Shown: positions 47,078 through 48,925 of the stretch, piece by piece
Position numbering within the stretch: the stretch's first letter is position 1
How the letters are laid out: the number at the start of each line of letters is the position of its first letter
NCBI GenBank assembly: GCA_949474265.1
Contig: CASXBC010000002.1
Coordinates: 1-48,925 of the forward strand
Direction: 5' to 3'
Length of the DNA: 48,925 bases
From: an uncultured bacterium
GTDB taxonomy: Bacteria; Bacillota; Clostridia; Christensenellales; UBA1242
Translations under genes and position numbers: made by a program
The notes under the pieces: model-generated
What the model was told of the DNA's origin: nothing
Database searches by the model: none
What the model saw: the letters and a program-made list of their open reading frames with translations, nothing else

Positions 47078-47476
47078 ATGTTTAAGTTTGACCACGTGGC
47101 ATTGAGTGTATCAAATATAGAGCAAAGTTTAAATTTTTATAGAAAACTTGGCTTTTCGTTTTATAAAGAATATAATGACCCGACAGGAGCACTTTCAATA
47201 GTTTTACTGCAAAACGAAAATATGATTCTTGAACTTTTTTCTTATAAAAATTTCAAGCCTTTGCCAGAGTACAGAATTCACAATTCAAAAGACCTTGAAG
47301 TTGTTGGAACAAAGCATCTTGGATTGTGTGTGGATGATATAAAACAAATGGCAAAGATTGTTGTTGAAAAAGGAGTGGTTGGTGATGTGCCTGTTATTAA
47401 AACAGGAAGGCTTGGCAGAGATTATTTCTTTATCAAAGACCCAGATGGCATAAATATTGAAATAATACAAAAATAA
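47078..47476 (+). CDS. VOC/glyoxalase family protein
   Basis: FDHVALSVSNIEQSLNFYRKLGFSF ... HLGLCVDDI ... YFFIKDPDGINIEIIQ. Confidence 0.88.
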   Translation: MFKFDHVALSVSNIEQSLNFYRKLGFSFYKEYNDPTGALSIVLLQNENMILELFSYKNFKPLPEYRIHNSKDLEVVGTKHLGLCVDDIKQMAKIVVEKGVVGDVPVIKTGRLGRDYFFIKDPDGINIEIIQK

Positions 47477-47508
47477 AAATCGCTGAGGCGATTTTGGAGA
47501 ATATGTAG

Positions 47509-47541
47509 GTGGTAGCCATATTTTTGGCTACCATTTTTTTA
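47509..47541. terminator. Terminator GGTAGCCATATTTTTGGCTACCATTTTTTT
   Basis: Perfect stem between convergent genes. Confidence 0.85.
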
Positions 47542-47548
47542 TGAGAGT

Positions 47549-47842
47549 TTAGCACCATCTAAAAAAGTTGAAACAACAGCATCTTCTTTTTGGTCTTTGT
47601 TCTTCCTCTTTGTGACAGTTACATTTGCAACATTGATTGTGATGTGGTTTTCTTTCAAAGTGGTTGTCGTTCCAATCGAAGTAGTTGTTTGAGTTTTGAT
47701 AGTATGAGTTTTGCCAATTGTCATCATAAAATCTTTCGTTGTTTTCAAAACGGATTTCTTGTGGATAAGAACAATGTTCCTCTCTTCTTTGACATGGACG
47801 TTTGATGATTACAAAACATTCTTCATTTGGTTTGTTATACAT
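47549..47842 (-). CDS. Small Cys/His/Asn-rich protein (possible spore-coat or metal-binding)
   Basis: MYNKPNEECFVIIKRPCQRREEHC...NNYFDWNDNHFERKPHHNQCCKCNCHKEEEQRPKRRCCCFNFFRWC; SD GGAGAAATT before ATG. Confidence 0.6.
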   Translation of the reverse strand: MYNKPNEECFVIIKRPCQRREEHCSYPQEIRFENNERFYDDNWQNSYYQNSNNYFDWNDNHFERKPHHNQCCKCNCHKEEEQRPKRRCCCFNFFRWC

Positions 47843-47957
47843 AATTTCTCCTTTGTGAAACACTGTTTGTGTTTACATAATCAGTCTATTCATAAGCCCT
47901 TTCAGGCGTGAAAGTTTGAATTGTGGAGATTTTTATTTGTCAATCATATTTAAAACT

Positions 47958-48791
47958 ATGAAAGCTATTAAAATTTGTGATACCCACAATGATTTCTTGA
48001 CAGAACTTAAGGCAGATGAACTTGAAGAATATATTATCAATTGCAAAAGTCAAGGAGTAAAAAGGATTTGTTCTTCTTTCTGGAGCACAAGAAGAGTGAA
48101 TCCAAAAGCAGAACTGTTTGAAAAAAGCAAACTTTTAAAGATGGTAAGTAAAGATTTTTTGTTACATGTTGAAGATTTGTGTTGGGTCAAAACTGATGAG
48201 GACTTGGAGTTTTTAATTGAAACACGACCTTTTTCTTGCTCGCTTACTTGGAATGGTGAAAATACTTTGGCTGGAGGATGTGGAAGCAATGTTGGACTAA
48301 GTAAGTGGGGAAGAGCTTGTCTTGATAGGCTTTTGGTTGAAAAAATAGTTGTTGATGTTGCACATTTAAACCGAAAGAGTTTTTGGCAAGTTGTAAATGT
48401 TTTAAAAACAAACATTCTTTGCTCGCACACAGGATTTTTTGGTGTGAGAAGAGAGGAAAGAAATTTGACAGATAAGCAAATTGATTTTATTGTCAAGTCC
48501 AATGGCTTTGTGGGATTGTTTTTCTTTGATAGATGTTTAAAGAAGTTTGATGGAAGAAAATTTGATGCTCAAGATATTGTGAGAAGTTTAAGCTATTTCA
48601 CAGATAGGTGGGGTTATGACAACATTGGCATAGGCAGTGACTTTTATGGCATAGAAAATTATCCCAAGGGGCTTAAAACTTATTCTGACTTTAAGAATTT
48701 GCACTCTGCAATGAAGTTGGCTGGATTTTCAGATAATCAGATAGACAAAATTTTTTATCAAAATTTTGAAGATTTTTTAAATAGACAATGA
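47958..48791 (+). CDS. Membrane dipeptidase family (peptidase M19)
   Basis: CDTHNDFLTEL, LTWNGENTLAGGC, VDVAHLNRKSFWQV, CSHTGFFGVRREERNLTDKQI, IGIGSDFYG. Confidence 0.88.
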   Translation: MKAIKICDTHNDFLTELKADELEEYIINCKSQGVKRICSSFWSTRRVNPKAELFEKSKLLKMVSKDFLLHVEDLCWVKTDEDLEFLIETRPFSCSLTWNGENTLAGGCGSNVGLSKWGRACLDRLLVEKIVVDVAHLNRKSFWQVVNVLKTNILCSHTGFFGVRREERNLTDKQIDFIVKSNGFVGLFFFDRCLKKFDGRKFDAQDIVRSLSYFTDRWGYDNIGIGSDFYGIENYPKGLKTYSDFKNLHSAMKLAGFSDNQIDKIFYQNFEDFLNRQ

Positions 48792-48847
48792 TTAATTTGT
48801 TGCATGCTTTATAACTATGTTATAATTTTGTTATTGAGGTGTGAAAT

Positions 48848-48925
48848 ATGAGTGATAGTGCTAATAAAATGTTTTCAAATAAAGTTGCTTTGGTTACGGG
48901 AGGGACAAGCGGTATTGGTTATGGA
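48848..48925 (+). CDS. SDR family oxidoreductase (N-terminus only, runs off window)
   Basis: MSDSANKMFSNKVALVTGGTSGIGYG; SD GAGGTG. Confidence 0.85.
   Translation, partial: MSDSANKMFSNKVALVTGGTSGIGYG

Noticed and set aside
47539-47748. Minus-strand 69-aa Thr/Lys-rich ORF
   Set aside because: Overlaps the better supported Cys-rich ORF in another frame and lacks an SD.

Overview
AT-rich, gene-dense segment that looks like the chromosome of an uncultivated Firmicutes/Clostridia-type bacterium: T-box riboswitch, AddAB, RecO, LTA-synthase-like and BclA-like genes, and Gram-positive style Shine-Dalgarno sites and promoters. I find about 40 coding regions, two tRNAs (Ile-GAT, Gly-CCC), one Asp-type T-box leader upstream of aspS-asnS, and many intrinsic terminators. 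No CRISPR array, rRNA, transposase or prophage was seen. The strongest unexplained signal is a set of four long poly-G tracts (G9, G9, G10, G9) in an otherwise G-run-poor sequence. Two lie inside the -35/-10 spacer of homologous promoters (cTTGACTTT-N2/3-C-G9-TAT...TATAAT-like) in front of a membrane glycosyltransferase and an SDR gene. One splits an HD-domain ORF exactly at the tract, and G9 instead of G10 would restore the full frame. The fourth abuts a 12-bp copy of the tRNA-Ile 3' end. Together they suggest a slipped-strand phase-variation regime. Other notable items are a hairpin cluster with mutually exclusive pairings, a membrane protein with five AT-hook motifs, a giant ectodomain protein with a translationally coupled partner sharing its membrane-anchor motif, an abrupt codon-usage switch in the nuclease end of addA, a possible PvcA/Dit1-like gene, and a sporulation-type promoter with a 5'-terminal hairpin on a BclA-like gene. 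All calls come from reading the sequence and supplied translations; no searches were run.
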